A stretch of DNA of 64,000 nt from UBA4744 sp963707435 (GCA_963707435.1 CAVPPF010000006.1:186001-250000); one strand, 5' to 3'. Shown: positions 15,477 through 24,884, counted from the stretch's first letter. Notes: generated by a model not told the origin, from the letters alone. Numbers and translations: made by a program.

Positions 15477-16154
15477 ATGTGCTTCTCGCCTGAGGCCGAC
15501 ATCGTCGCCGGGATCGTGGTGAGCGGCGTTGGTATCGACGCGTTGAGCCATGTCCGCGAGACCAAGGAATACCCCCTTGCCGCACTCCCGCTGGTGTTGG
15601 GCACTCACCTGCTCGTCGAGACTTTTGTCTGGTGGGGTGAAGCCGGTCGAGTTCCGGACTTGGTCGGCCAGGCTGCCGTCTGGCTGTACCTGGCGGTCGC
15701 CCTCGGGATCCTCCCGGTGCTCGTTCCGGTTGCGATCCTGGCCATCGAACCAGAGGAGAACCGGCGCCGATGGCTTGTGCCGTTCGTGGTCGTCGGGGCG
15801 GGGGTGGCTGCGTTCTACATGGCCGGGGTCTTCACCGGCCCGGTGGGTGCCACCGTGGATGGTTGCTGTCTGGCCTACGACACCGGACCGGGCTACAGCC
15901 CCTTGCTCGGTGCGCTCTATGTCGTCGTAACGTGTTTTCCGCTGCTGGCCTCCAGCTATCGCCGGATCGTGGCGTTCGGCGTGATCAATCTGCCCGCCGT
16001 GGCCCTGATCGGGTGGCTGCTCGCCAGCAACCTGGCGTCCCTCTGGTGTGCCTGGGCGGCCGTCACCAGTGCCCTCATTGCGCTGCACCTGCGTCGGGAC
16101 GACGAGCGCCGATCGAAGCAAGCTCCCATCCGTTCGGACACCGTCGCAACCTGA
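15477..16154 (+). CDS. DUF6629-type multi-pass membrane protein
   Basis: This 225-residue protein begins MCFSPEADIVAGIVVSGVGIDALSHV. The conserved CFSPEAD opening and about seven hydrophobic segments match an uncharacterised family of bacterial membrane proteins. Two cysteines in VDGCCLAYDTGPGYS lie in a loop. There is no catalytic motif I can name. The ATG at 15477 begins the conserved motif; a TTG at 15465 in frame is possible. It lies 78 bp upstream of sbcD on the same strand but is probably not part of the repair operon, since sbcD has its own -10 box. Confidence 0.78.
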   Translation: MCFSPEADIVAGIVVSGVGIDALSHVRETKEYPLAALPLVLGTHLLVETFVWWGEAGRVPDLVGQAAVWLYLAVALGILPVLVPVAILAIEPEENRRRWLVPFVVVGAGVAAFYMAGVFTGPVGATVDGCCLAYDTGPGYSPLLGALYVVVTCFPLLASSYRRIVAFGVINLPAVALIGWLLASNLASLWCAWAAVTSALIALHLRRDDERRSKQAPIRSDTVAT

Positions 16155-16219
16155 TTGGCGAAGGCCTGTATCCGCCGGAGGCGTAGTACCGATGAGTCCG
16201 ACTCGTCGTAGTCGCCCGG

Positions 16220-16225
16220 TACCAT
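16220..16225 (+). promoter_or_regulatory. -10 box TACCAT, putative leaderless promoter of sbcDC-nurA
   Basis: TACCAT is followed by 7 nt and the GTG start of sbcD at 16233. There is no Shine-Dalgarno site, which fits a leaderless mRNA. The same TACCAT-cgcca block precedes the herA-like gene. Confidence 0.45.
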
Positions 16226-16232
16226 CGCCATC

Positions 16233-17375
16233 GTGAAGATCCTCCACACGTCCGACTGGCATGTCGGCCGCACCATCCGCGGCCGGAGCCGGGCCGACGA
16301 ACACCGGGCCGTGCTGGCCGAGATCGCGGGCATCGCCGCGTCCGAGGACGTCGACCTGGTCCTGGTAGCGGGCGACTTGTTCGATGTGGTTGCCCCCTCG
16401 GCGGAATCCGAGCAAATCGTGTTCCGCGCCCTGCTCGACCTTGCCGACATCGCCCCGGTGGTAGCGGTGGCAGGCAATCACGACCATCCCCGCCGGTTGG
16501 AAGCCGTTGCCCCGCTGCTCGAGCTGGGCAGGGTGCACGTTGGTTCCACGCTCAAACGGCCGGATGAAGGGGGCGTCATCACCGTCGAAGCCGGGTCGGG
16601 AGAGACGGCCCGGATCGCCCTGGTTCCTTTTGTGAGCCAGCGTGCGATTGTTTCGGCCGGCGACCTCATGGCGCTCGATCCGGACCAGCATGGAGGCAAG
16701 TACGCCGGCCGTCTGGCCGGGGTGATCGCCAAGCTCACGGAGGGCGTTTCCCTCGACCGTGTGAATCTGGTCGTTGCCCACTTGATGGTGGCCGGAGGCA
16801 CCCTGGGTGGGGGAGAGCGGTCGGCGCACACCATCTTCGACTACGCCGTGTCCTCCCAGGCCTTCGACGGCTCACTGTCCTACGTCGCCCTCGGTCATCT
16901 GCACCGGCCGCAGAAAGTGCCGGCGCCGGGGCCGGTGTGGTATTCGGGATCTCCGTTGCAGATGGATTTTGGTGAGACCGAGGACCGCAAAGCGGTGCTG
17001 CTGGTCGAGGCCGAACCGGGCGTACCCGCCCGCGTCCGGGAAGTGCCGCTGTCGGCCGGCCGCCGCCTGCGGCGGCTCCGCGGGACGCTCGACGAGATCG
17101 TTGCACTGCAGGACGAGGTGGGCGATGCCTACCTGAGGATCGAACTGGAGGAGACCGCCCGCGTCGGATTGGCCGACGAGGTGCGAGAGCTCTTCCCGGA
17201 CGCGGTGGACGTGACGATTGCCGCACCGGAGGAAGCCCGGGAGTCCAGTCCTCCGGTGAGGCTGGGGCGCCCGCCACACGAGTTGTTCACGGAGTACCTG
17301 ACCCAGAAGAACGCCTTCGACGAACGGTTGATCGCGCTCTTCGGCGAGTTGCTGGCGGAGTCGCATGAGGCCTAA
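16233..17375 (+). CDS. sbcD: Exonuclease SbcD (Mre11-like)
   Basis: This is a 380-residue metallophosphoesterase. Its phosphodiesterase motifs are in order: SDWHVGR (about residue 7), VAGDLFD (about 45), GNHDHPRR (about 80), VVAHLMV and GHLHRPQ (about 221). These bind two Mn ions for endo- and exonuclease cleavage at DNA ends. A capping domain follows, then a C-terminal helix that would dock on the SbcC coiled coil. The start is GTG, 7 nt after a TACCAT box. Its end overlaps sbcC by 11 bp, so the pair is co-translated. SbcCD opens hairpins and blocked ends. Confidence 0.95.
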   Translation: MKILHTSDWHVGRTIRGRSRADEHRAVLAEIAGIAASEDVDLVLVAGDLFDVVAPSAESEQIVFRALLDLADIAPVVAVAGNHDHPRRLEAVAPLLELGRVHVGSTLKRPDEGGVITVEAGSGETARIALVPFVSQRAIVSAGDLMALDPDQHGGKYAGRLAGVIAKLTEGVSLDRVNLVVAHLMVAGGTLGGGERSAHTIFDYAVSSQAFDGSLSYVALGHLHRPQKVPAPGPVWYSGSPLQMDFGETEDRKAVLLVEAEPGVPARVREVPLSAGRRLRRLRGTLDEIVALQDEVGDAYLRIELEETARVGLADEVRELFPDAVDVTIAAPEEARESSPPVRLGRPPHELFTEYLTQKNAFDERLIALFGELLAESHEA

Positions 17376-19740
17376 GCAGTTGGAGATCTCAGGATTCACC
17401 GCGTTTCGTGATCCGGTCACCATCGACTTCCGGGGGGCCGACCTGTTCGCCTTGACCGGACCGACCGGCTCCGGGAAGAGCTCGATCATCGACGCCATGG
17501 TGTTTTCGCTCTACGGGTCGGTGCCGCGTATCGGCCAGCGTGATGTGGCGCCGATCGTCTCGCTCGGCAAACTTGAAGCCCGCGTCCGGTTCGAATTCTC
17601 CCTCGAAGGGAAGGACTTCACCGTCGCCAGGGTCGTGCGAAGAACGAAGACCGGTGCCTCCACGGCTGAAGCCCGGTTGGAGCGGGACGGTGAGGTGCTG
17701 GCCGGGACCGCCGATGAGGTCACCGAGACCGTTGGAAGACTGCTCGGCCTGGGTTTCGACCACTTCACAAAATCGGTGGTCCTGCCGCAAGGCCAATTTG
17801 CCGCGTTTCTGCACGACAGGCCTGCGGACCGCCAGAGGCTCCTCCGGGAGCTCCTCGATCTAGGTGTGTACGAAAGCATGCGCGACCTGGCGAAACAGCG
17901 GAAAGCTGCCGCCGATGCCAAGGTCCAGGTTCTGCAAACGCAGCTGGAGGAGCTCGCCTCGGCAACGCCGGAAGTAACGAAACTGGCCGAGGAGAAGGTC
18001 GCTCGACTCCAGGCCCTCACGAAAAAGGTCGAGCAGGCGGAGCCCGCGCTTCAGGAGTTGAAGGACCGGATCGGATCTCTAACTGAAGCCACGACCCGAA
18101 CTCGTTCCGCCATCGCGCAGCTGCAGTCGATTGAGGTCCCCGACGGTATCCCGGCCCTGGCCACCCGGCTGACCGAGGCCCGCGAGGCGGCCGGGAAAGC
18201 AGACGAGGAGGCCGCGGCCGGGCGTGAGCGGCTCGAGAAACTCGAGACAATCCGGCAATCTCTCCCGGCCGTCGCCGAGATCGAGCGGGTCGTCGGCTTG
18301 CATCGTGGCCTCGAGGCCGACGAGGAGCGGTACCGGCTGCTCACGGAGGAGCGGGACAAGAGTTCACAGGAGGCGATCGCGGTTGCGGAGCGACTCGAAG
18401 CCGCTGAGTCCGCCACGACGGCCGCCCGCCGTCATCTGGAGTCGCTGGGCCGCAGCCATGCTGCGCACGCCCTGGCCACCACGCTGGTCGCCGGAGAACC
18501 GTGTCCCGTCTGCCGGAACCCGGTCGAGCACGTCCCGGCCGGTGAGCCGCCACCGGCACTGGCAGGAGCCGAGGCTGCCCTGGAAGCCGCGCTGATTGCT
18601 GAGAAGCAGGCGCGGGAGAGCCACACGACGGTCGGCAAGAGCGTGGCCTCCGAGGAGGCTCGATTGGCAGATCTGATCACTCGAATCGAGACGGCCAGGA
18701 AAGATCTCGCGGACGCACCGGACCTCGACAAGGCCATGCAGGTAGTGGCCGAGATCGCTGCGGCAGACGCCGATTTGAAGGAGGCGCGGAGTACAGCCGA
18801 TCAGGCGGCTCAGGCCGCAGCACGGGCCCGGAAGAACGTTGAATCCATCGAGGGTGAAACCGCTACGGCCAGGCGGAGCTTCGACCAAAGCCGCGACCGG
18901 GTGGCGTCGCTCGAACCGCCGGTGCCCGAACGGATGGACCTGGCTGCGGACTGGGCCGAGCTTCGCACGTGGGCGAGCGACACGATCAGCCGCTTGACCG
19001 CAGAGTCTGCCGCCGCGGAGCAACAGGGTGAAGACCTGCAGCGTCAAATGAACGAACGGGAAGCAGCCCTCCAGGCGCTCGTCGAACAAGCGGGCCTCAC
19101 GCTGGCAGGCCGCCCGACCCGCGACGTCATCGTCGACGCGCTGGCCGCTGCGACTCACGAGCTGGAGGCTCTGCGTCGCGCCGTCGTTCGCTCCGAGGAG
19201 ATCCGGGCGACGATCGGCACCACCACGGAGTCTGCCGAGCTGGCCAAGAGCCTCGGCAGGCATCTTTCGGCTACCGGATTCGAAGCGTGGTTGATGGAGG
19301 AAGCTCTGGCTGCCCTGGTGGCCGGTGCAAATGTGCTGCTCGAGGAGCTGGCCGACGGGGCCTATTCGCTCGAAGTCGTGAAGAGAGATTTCCGGGTGGT
19401 CGACCACCGCAACGCCAACGAAGCCCGGCTGGTCAAGACGCTCTCCGGCGGCGAGACGTTCCTGGTTTCGCTGGCGTTGGCGCTCTCGCTGGCCGAGCAA
19501 CTCGCCTCCATGTCGGTTCACGGCGGCAGCCGGCTCGAGTCGGTATTCCTCGATGAGGGATTCGGCTCGCTCGATGCGGAAACGCTTGATACGGTGGCTC
19601 ATGTGATCCAGGAACTGGGGGCGCGCGGGCGAACCGTCGGGATCGTCACCCACGTTCGGGAGCTGGCCGAACAGGTCCCGATTCGTTTTGAGGTGCGCAA
19701 GGGGTCCGGCTCCGCCACGGTCGAGCGGGTGGAGCTATGA
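17365..19740 (+). CDS. sbcC: Exonuclease SbcC (Rad50-like SMC ATPase)
   Basis: This 791-residue ABC/SMC-type ATPase starts with the Walker A motif GPTGSGKSS near residue 32 and a Q-loop in LPQGQFAAFL. Long coiled coils flank a zinc hook CPVC (Cys 380 and 383). The signature LSGGETFLVSLALALSLAEQ is near residue 693 and Walker B VFLDEGFGSLD near 727. It is shorter than E. coli SbcC (about 1,050), with a shorter coiled coil, as in many actinobacteria. It works with SbcD as a (SbcC)2(SbcD)2 complex on DNA ends. The stop overlaps the nurA start as ATGA. Confidence 0.95.
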   Translation: MRPKQLEISGFTAFRDPVTIDFRGADLFALTGPTGSGKSSIIDAMVFSLYGSVPRIGQRDVAPIVSLGKLEARVRFEFSLEGKDFTVARVVRRTKTGASTAEARLERDGEVLAGTADEVTETVGRLLGLGFDHFTKSVVLPQGQFAAFLHDRPADRQRLLRELLDLGVYESMRDLAKQRKAAADAKVQVLQTQLEELASATPEVTKLAEEKVARLQALTKKVEQAEPALQELKDRIGSLTEATTRTRSAIAQLQSIEVPDGIPALATRLTEAREAAGKADEEAAAGRERLEKLETIRQSLPAVAEIERVVGLHRGLEADEERYRLLTEERDKSSQEAIAVAERLEAAESATTAARRHLESLGRSHAAHALATTLVAGEPCPVCRNPVEHVPAGEPPPALAGAEAALEAALIAEKQARESHTTVGKSVASEEARLADLITRIETARKDLADAPDLDKAMQVVAEIAAADADLKEARSTADQAAQAAARARKNVESIEGETATARRSFDQSRDRVASLEPPVPERMDLAADWAELRTWASDTISRLTAESAAAEQQGEDLQRQMNEREAALQALVEQAGLTLAGRPTRDVIVDALAAATHELEALRRAVVRSEEIRATIGTTTESAELAKSLGRHLSATGFEAWLMEEALAALVAGANVLLEELADGAYSLEVVKRDFRVVDHRNANEARLVKTLSGGETFLVSLALALSLAEQLASMSVHGGSRLESVFLDEGFGSLDAETLDTVAHVIQELGARGRTVGIVTHVRELAEQVPIRFEVRKGSGSATVERVEL

Positions 19741-20645
19741 AGTTCACCGTCGAACCCTGGGCCCCCGAGTACGGAACCCCGACCGGAGCGGAACTCGAAG
19801 AGACGACGGTCGTTCCGGAAGTGGACGTGGAAGTACCGGCCCGTGCATGGGCGCCGATCGCTCCGGCAGGCGACGGTGCGGATTCGGTTCTGTTCGTGGA
19901 CGGCGTCCGCCGGGTCGATGCGAATGTGTGGATCTCACAGCCGGACGGAACAGCCACGTTGGGTTTGTGCGCAACGTTTGCCGCAGGAGCGGTGCACTGC
20001 GACGGAAAGGCCGAACTGGTGGCCGCCGAAGTGCGGCGGGGCCTCTTCACGGCGGCGGCCGGGGCTGCTCCGATCGTCACCCGCCATGCCGAATACGGGG
20101 TCCGGGCGGTTGCCGGTTCCACCCCGGAAGAACTGTGGCTGGGCATTCAGCAGCGGATGGGCGAAACCGAGCAGGAGATCGCCGCCCGGCACGCCGGTGA
20201 TGCGCTCGTCGTCGTCGACGGACCGTTGAGCGGAGCGCATATCAAGGGTGCCGTCGGGTACGTGAAGACCCACCACGTCCAGTACCTTCCACCGGCGCTA
20301 CGACCGGTGATCGGCGATCTTGGCGCGGGTCAACGGACCCCGTTGTTCCTGACCACGACCGCCTGGAGCCGGTACTCGTGGTACGTGCGGCTGCCCGGTC
20401 CGGCCGACCATCCGTGGGCTTCGGTGGTCCGCTGTGAGGCTCCGGCCGATCTCGGGACGGAAGCGGCCACGGAACTTGCGGACCTGGTGACGCTCACGCT
20501 GCCACGGTTCGCATCTCACGGTCACAAGGACCCTCGAGCCCCGCAGAACCTCTACCCGATCGGCGGCCTCGAGCGGGCGCTGCGGCGCCGCCTGGGCGAT
20601 CAAGGCCTGCTGTACCGTTCCCTGCGGGTCGCGGCCGCTCGCTAG
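19737..20645 (+). CDS. nurA: NurA-like 5'-3' nuclease
   Basis: This 302-residue protein resembles NurA nucleases. VLFVDGVRR holds the first metal-binding Asp, DALVVVDGPL the second acidic strand, and the C-terminal DPRAPQNLYPIGGLERALRRRLGD corresponds to the conserved YP-x-x-L...His/Asp block, which has a GLE-x-x-L/RR-LGD pattern in bacterial members. In archaea NurA resects DNA ends with HerA and Mre11-Rad50. The ATGA overlap with sbcC places it in one operon with the Mre11/Rad50 homologues. The stop overlaps the convergent DUF4349 stop by 4 bp. Assignment rests on motif order plus context. Confidence 0.85.
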   Translation: MKFTVEPWAPEYGTPTGAELEETTVVPEVDVEVPARAWAPIAPAGDGADSVLFVDGVRRVDANVWISQPDGTATLGLCATFAAGAVHCDGKAELVAAEVRRGLFTAAAGAAPIVTRHAEYGVRAVAGSTPEELWLGIQQRMGETEQEIAARHAGDALVVVDGPLSGAHIKGAVGYVKTHHVQYLPPALRPVIGDLGAGQRTPLFLTTTAWSRYSWYVRLPGPADHPWASVVRCEAPADLGTEAATELADLVTLTLPRFASHGHKDPRAPQNLYPIGGLERALRRRLGDQGLLYRSLRVAAAR

Positions 20646-22018
20646 CTTGCGTCGATGCTTCCCGGTGTTTCGGCCGCGTCCGCCTTCTCCGGATCGGGTG
20701 AGCCCGCCGGGTGTGCAGAACCTGAGCCTGCTGCCTCGCTGCGTCGTTTCGTGAGGCGCCATGCCAGCCAGATCAGGATCGGTACCCAGAGGAACGGAAT
20801 GACGGCTCCGGCGAACAAGACCAGGATCTGGGCAAGGTCGACGAGAAGTCCCCAGCTTCCCTCCAGGCCTTCGGCGAAGGTGGGGATGCCACCCGGGTCG
20901 ACGGCCTGAATGAAGACGGTCACCGTGTTGGTGGCCTTGCGGGTCGAGAGGACATCACCATTCTCATTGACGGGGGTGGCCGTCACCGTCGTTGAGGTAC
21001 GAAGGCTTCGCTCGGCCACGGTTTGTGCGGCCAGCACGATCGATTCGCCCGGTTCGATAGGCGTCTGCGGGTCGCCGTAGATGAGGATCAGATCGTCGAA
21101 TTCGATGTCCAGGACCGGATCGCGGAGCTCAAATCCGGTGAGCAGCGTGTCACCGACGTTGAACACCTCAAAACACACCGTCACCTGTTCGCCCTGGTCG
21201 ACCGTGATCCCCGGACTCCCCGGGCAGGAGATCCCCTCATCATGGCCAAGGTAGGTGGTGACGTTGAGGGAAACGGCCGGACGGCTCTCGGCCTCGGTAA
21301 TGGTGAGGACGATGGTGGCCAGCGCCACCTGATCCTCGAGGGTGCGGAGCGATCCGCGCATCGTCTCGAGCTGGGTCTCACGTTCGAGCAACTCGTTCTC
21401 GAGTTCGACGATGGTCGTGATATCGACCGCTCCCTCGAGCAGAGCCCGCAGCCGTTCCACGCTCGCCTCGGCGGTGTTGATACGGCTCTGCACGTCGACG
21501 ATGCGCTCGGTGACGTCGTCGGCAGAGACGTTCTGGGTGCGGAGATCGCCGATCGATCCGAGGCGATCGAGTGCTTCCTGGAAGTCCTCCGGGGCAACCT
21601 TGAAGGTCAAGATGCTCATCGGGGTCGGGTCCCCGGTGGTTCGCTGCCCGAAGAGGAAACCGCCGAGTGCCTGGATTTCCCGGGTGGCTTGCTCGCCTGC
21701 GGTCGTGACGTCGGTCACGGCGACGGTGAGATCGGCAGTGAAGATGATGTCACGCCCGAAGCCGGAAGTTTGGAAGACGACCGGTTCGACGCCCCCGGAA
21801 CCCAGCGCGGTGCCGTCGCCGGCGGACGGTGCCCGGCTTTCGGATGCCATGGTCGTCGTCGTTTCCATGGGAAGATCTTCCCCGTCCAGGGGAGCTCCGA
21901 TCTCCTCAAAGGTTTCGAGGCTTGCCCTGTCTCCGCTGGAGCAGGCGACCGCCACCAGCAGCAGGACCAATGCGAGGACCAGCAGTTTCAGGGCTGTCGT
22001 TTTGGTGTGCATCGTCAT
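20642..22018 (-). CDS. DUF4349-type lipoprotein with C-terminal membrane anchor
   Basis: This is a 458-residue exported protein. The signal peptide ends in LLVAVACSSGD (lipobox). It is followed by an acidic/Thr-rich linker and the DUF4349 core: DIIFTADLTVAVTDVTTAGEQATREIQALGGFL, then SILTFKVAPEDFQEALDRL. A coiled coil follows (INTAEASVERLRALLEG to LETMRGSLRTLEDQ). Next come an Ig-like region with two Cys (GISCPGSPG and VTVCFEVFNVGDTLL), a membrane helix near residue 420 and a basic tail. The family is uncharacterised but envelope-located. I chose the ATG at 22018 because GGGAGGG lies just upstream; another ATG at 22012 is possible. Confidence 0.85.
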   Translation of the reverse strand: MTMHTKTTALKLLVLALVLLLVAVACSSGDRASLETFEEIGAPLDGEDLPMETTTTMASESRAPSAGDGTALGSGGVEPVVFQTSGFGRDIIFTADLTVAVTDVTTAGEQATREIQALGGFLFGQRTTGDPTPMSILTFKVAPEDFQEALDRLGSIGDLRTQNVSADDVTERIVDVQSRINTAEASVERLRALLEGAVDITTIVELENELLERETQLETMRGSLRTLEDQVALATIVLTITEAESRPAVSLNVTTYLGHDEGISCPGSPGITVDQGEQVTVCFEVFNVGDTLLTGFELRDPVLDIEFDDLILIYGDPQTPIEPGESIVLAAQTVAERSLRTSTTVTATPVNENGDVLSTRKATNTVTVFIQAVDPGGIPTFAEGLEGSWGLLVDLAQILVLFAGAVIPFLWVPILIWLAWRLTKRRSEAAGSGSAHPAGSPDPEKADAAETPGSIDAS

Positions 22019-22103
22019 GAACCCTCCCGGGTTGTACATCCCTTGGACGCACCGCCGCGGAAGCCGGTTCCCGGCCCGGGCTTGCTCCCTCGAAGAGGTC
22101 GGC

Positions 22104-22607
22104 CTATGGGGGAGAAAGCTGTAGCTGCATCGTGTATTCGATGTGCGCGAAGTGGCCGGGAAGATCCCGTCGCTCGCCCGTAAGTACGAACCCGCAGGAT
22201 TCGTAGAGTCTCAACGCGGAATCGTTCCCTTCGATCACGCCCAGCACCACGGAGTGTGCACCCGCCTCGGTAGCCCAGGCGACCAGCCGCTCCACCAGTG
22301 CCGCGCCGTGGTGGGCGCGCCGGTGAGCAGGGGATATCCACATGCCGACCAGTAGTACTTCGGACGGGTCCTCGGGCCGGGTGAGTCCGATGACCATCCC
22401 GCATGCCTGCTCGTCTTCGACGAGGAGGAAGGTGGCCTGGCCGTTTCCGGACGATCCCAGGCGGGCCCGTTCCTTCCAGAGGTCGTCGGGGTATTCGACC
22501 GCCTCGGCGTGTCGGGTCAAGAAGGCTTCGGGAGCGTCCTGCAAGGCGGTCAGGCGTACGCGGCGCAGCTCCGGCCAATCGTCCGGTCTGATCCTTCGTA
22601 TCTCCAT
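22104..22607 (-). CDS. GNAT family N-acetyltransferase
   Basis: This 167-residue protein has the GNAT fold. It starts MEIRRIRPDDWPELRRVRLTAL, with the acetyl-CoA pyrophosphate loop in VGMWISPAHRRAHHGAALVERL and the C-terminal VLGVIEGNDSALRLYESCGFVLTGERR motif, where the Asn and Tyr typical of GNATs are present. The acceptor substrate is unknown. It lies downstream of gpsA on the same strand with a 91-bp gap and upstream of the DUF4349 gene. The ATG has no strong ribosome-binding site. Confidence 0.88.
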   Translation of the reverse strand: MEIRRIRPDDWPELRRVRLTALQDAPEAFLTRHAEAVEYPDDLWKERARLGSSGNGQATFLLVEDEQACGMVIGLTRPEDPSEVLLVGMWISPAHRRAHHGAALVERLVAWATEAGAHSVVLGVIEGNDSALRLYESCGFVLTGERRDLPGHFAHIEYTMQLQLSPP

Positions 22608-22698
22608 TCAGGCCTTTCCCGCTGCCACGCCGACGACCGACGCGAGGGACTCGTTTGCGAACCTGGAAAGCACGGCATGCGCTCGGCTTTTCGTCTCT

Positions 22699-23697
22699 TT
22701 AGCTGTGTTCTGCCTTCGCCTGGCGGGTCATGAGCGAGAGGACGGCGTCGCGGGGGCGGACGCCCTCGTAGAGGACCTTGCCGACCTGCTGGGCGATCGG
22801 CATCTCGATACCGTGCTCCCGCGCCAGGTCGAGCACCGCCCGGGTCGTTTTGACGCCCTCAGCCACCATGTTCATCTCGGAGGTGATCTCCTCGAGCGAG
22901 CGCCCCTTGCCCAATTCGGTCCCGACCCGGTTGTTGCGACTCTGCGAACTCACACACGTTGCGATCAGGTCTCCCATGCCTGCCAACCCTGCAAAGGTGA
23001 GCGGTTCGCCGCCCATGGCCACTCCCAGTCGGGTCAGTTCTGCCAGCGCGCGGGTGACCAGCGTCGCCATGGTGTTGTCGCCGAAACCGAGGCCCCGCGC
23101 CATGCCGGCGGCTATGGCCATCACGTTCTTGAGGGCGCCCGCGATTTCACAACCGATCACGTCGGTGTTGGTGTAGACCCGGAACGCCGGCGACATGAAT
23201 ACGTCTTGAAGCGCCCGGGCGCGGTCCTGATCGGTCATGGCGATCACGGTGGCCGCCGGCTGGCCCGCCACGACCTCACGCGCCAGATTGGGTCCGCTCA
23301 ATACCCCGATGATGTCGTGATCGTGGCCGGGGAGCTCCTCGCGGGTCACCTCCGTCATCCGTTTGAGGCTTGCTTGTTCGATGCCCTTGGTGAGGCTCAA
23401 CACGGCAGCCCCGGCCGGTACCTGCGGAGCGACCGTAGCCAGGACTTCCCGATATCCGTGCGACGGCACCCCCATGACCACCAGCTCGGCATCGCGTACG
23501 GCCGCTTCGAGATCGCTGGTGATCGTGAGGCTGTACGGTATCTCTGCTCCGGGCAGGTATTGCTCGTTGCGACGGTCCTCGTTGATGCGATCGGCCAATT
23601 CGGGACGGCGTGCCCAGAGAACGGTGCCATGTTTCTGGGCGGCCAGGCAGGCCACCGCCGTACCCCACGAACCGGCGCCGATGACGGCAATCCTCAC
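22699..23697 (-). CDS. gpsA: Glycerol-3-phosphate dehydrogenase [NAD(P)+]
   Basis: This 332-residue enzyme reduces dihydroxyacetone phosphate to sn-glycerol-3-phosphate for phospholipid synthesis. The Rossmann motif is IAVIGAGSWGTAVA, followed by VVMGVPSHGYREVL, LSLTKGIE, the LSGPNLAREV motif and the catalytic Lys in GCEIAGALKNVMAIAAGMARGLGFGDN. The C-terminal LAGMGDLIATC and SRNNRVG motifs complete the family signature. The start is GTG at 23697, set by GGAGGAGG upstream. It is divergent from ychF, leaving about 97 bp for two promoters. Confidence 0.96.
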   Translation of the reverse strand: MRIAVIGAGSWGTAVACLAAQKHGTVLWARRPELADRINEDRRNEQYLPGAEIPYSLTITSDLEAAVRDAELVVMGVPSHGYREVLATVAPQVPAGAAVLSLTKGIEQASLKRMTEVTREELPGHDHDIIGVLSGPNLAREVVAGQPAATVIAMTDQDRARALQDVFMSPAFRVYTNTDVIGCEIAGALKNVMAIAAGMARGLGFGDNTMATLVTRALAELTRLGVAMGGEPLTFAGLAGMGDLIATCVSSQSRNNRVGTELGKGRSLEEITSEMNMVAEGVKTTRAVLDLAREHGIEMPIAQQVGKVLYEGVRPRDAVLSLMTRQAKAEHS

Positions 23698-23779
23698 GTT
23701 GTCCTCCTCCGCGCTCCACCTGCACGCTATCACCCGATGGTGGCGTCCGGCCGGCGAACAGGAAGCGACCTGCTGCCGT

Positions 23780-23785
23780 TACACT
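23780..23785 (+). promoter_or_regulatory. -10 box TACACT upstream of ychF
   Basis: TACACT is followed by 9 nt and the GTG of ychF at 23795. No Shine-Dalgarno site is visible, so a leaderless or near-leaderless transcript is likely. Confidence 0.4.
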
Positions 23786-23794
23786 CTCCGGTCC

Positions 23795-24874
23795 GTGGCA
23801 CGCATAGGCATCGTCGGCTATCCCAACGTCGGTAAGACAACGCTCTTCAACGCTCTGACCGGGCTCGACGTGCCGACCGCACCCCATCCCTTCTCCACGG
23901 TTGATCCCAACGTCGGGGTGGCCCGGGTCCCCGACGCGGATCTCGATGAGGCGGCCCGGGTCGAGCGGTCGGTCAAGCTCGTCCACGCCACGCTCGAACT
24001 TCTCGATCTGCCGGCGGTTGCCAAGCCGGGCCATGGGGGAGGGTTCGGCGCACAGCTGTTTGGAAGGCTGCGCGACATGGAGACCCTCGCCGTGGTCTTG
24101 CGGTCGTTCGAAGACGACTCCGTTCCGTCTGAGGAGTCCGGTCTCGATCCTGTGGCTCAGGCCCAGGAACTGCTGCTGGAGCTGGCTCTGGCGGACTATG
24201 AGGTTTTCGAAAGGCGCCGCGCCAAGCTCGCCAAAGAGGCAACGGCCGACCCCGCTAAGCGGAGCGCAGCCGAGGCCGTCGCCCTGGCAACGGAAGTCCT
24301 CGAGCAGGGGACCCAGCTCCGGGCCGGGAAATGGGAACGGGACCAGCTCAATGCGTTTCGGGACCTGGCGCCCCTGACCCTCAAGCCGGCAGTCTGGGTC
24401 GTCAATGTGGGAGAAGACGACGTTCGGGCCCATGGGGTGGTCGGTGAGCTGGAAGCCCTGGTTCCCGAAGGCGACACCGTGGTCGTGGTCTCGGCCCGGC
24501 TCGAAGAAGAAGGCGCGCAACTTATGCCCGAGGATCGGCGCGAGCTGTTCGAAGGGTTGGGTCTCGGAGAGGGTGCTCTGGCCAAGGTGGTTCGAGCAGC
24601 ATATGCCGCCATGGACCTCATCAGTTTCTACACGTTGGGTCCAAAAGAAGCCCATGCGTGGACGGTGCGGAAGGGTGCCAAAGCCCCCGAAGCTGCAGGG
24701 AAGATCCACTCCGATCTGGAGCGGGGTTTCATCAGGGCGGAGGTCGCCCCCATCGCAATCGTGATCGCCGACGGAGGCTGGGATGCGTCCAAGAAGGCCG
24801 GTCATGTGCGGGTCGAAGGCAAGGACTACACCGTCGCGGAAAGCGACGTGATCGTGGTGCGGTTCTCGGTGTGA
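23795..24874 (+). CDS. ychF: Redox-regulated ATPase / Obg-related P-loop protein YchF
   Basis: This 359-residue P-loop protein starts with ARIGIVGYPNVGKTTLFNALTG (G1), followed by a G2/G3-like region and a central coiled coil (FERRRAKLAKEATADPAKRS). The C-terminal TGS-like domain has ISFYTLGPKEAHAWTVRKGAKAPEAAGKIHSDLERGFIRAEV. YchF homologues hydrolyse ATP and modulate translation and stress responses. The usual TGS ending with KDYxVxxGDVI appears as KDYTVAESDVIVVRFSV. The start GTG immediately precedes the conserved motif; a much longer open frame upstream runs antisense to gpsA and was rejected. Confidence 0.93.
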   Translation: MARIGIVGYPNVGKTTLFNALTGLDVPTAPHPFSTVDPNVGVARVPDADLDEAARVERSVKLVHATLELLDLPAVAKPGHGGGFGAQLFGRLRDMETLAVVLRSFEDDSVPSEESGLDPVAQAQELLLELALADYEVFERRRAKLAKEATADPAKRSAAEAVALATEVLEQGTQLRAGKWERDQLNAFRDLAPLTLKPAVWVVNVGEDDVRAHGVVGELEALVPEGDTVVVVSARLEEEGAQLMPEDRRELFEGLGLGEGALAKVVRAAYAAMDLISFYTLGPKEAHAWTVRKGAKAPEAAGKIHSDLERGFIRAEVAPIAIVIADGGWDASKKAGHVRVEGKDYTVAESDVIVVRFSV

Positions 24875-24884
24875 TAATGGTGGT

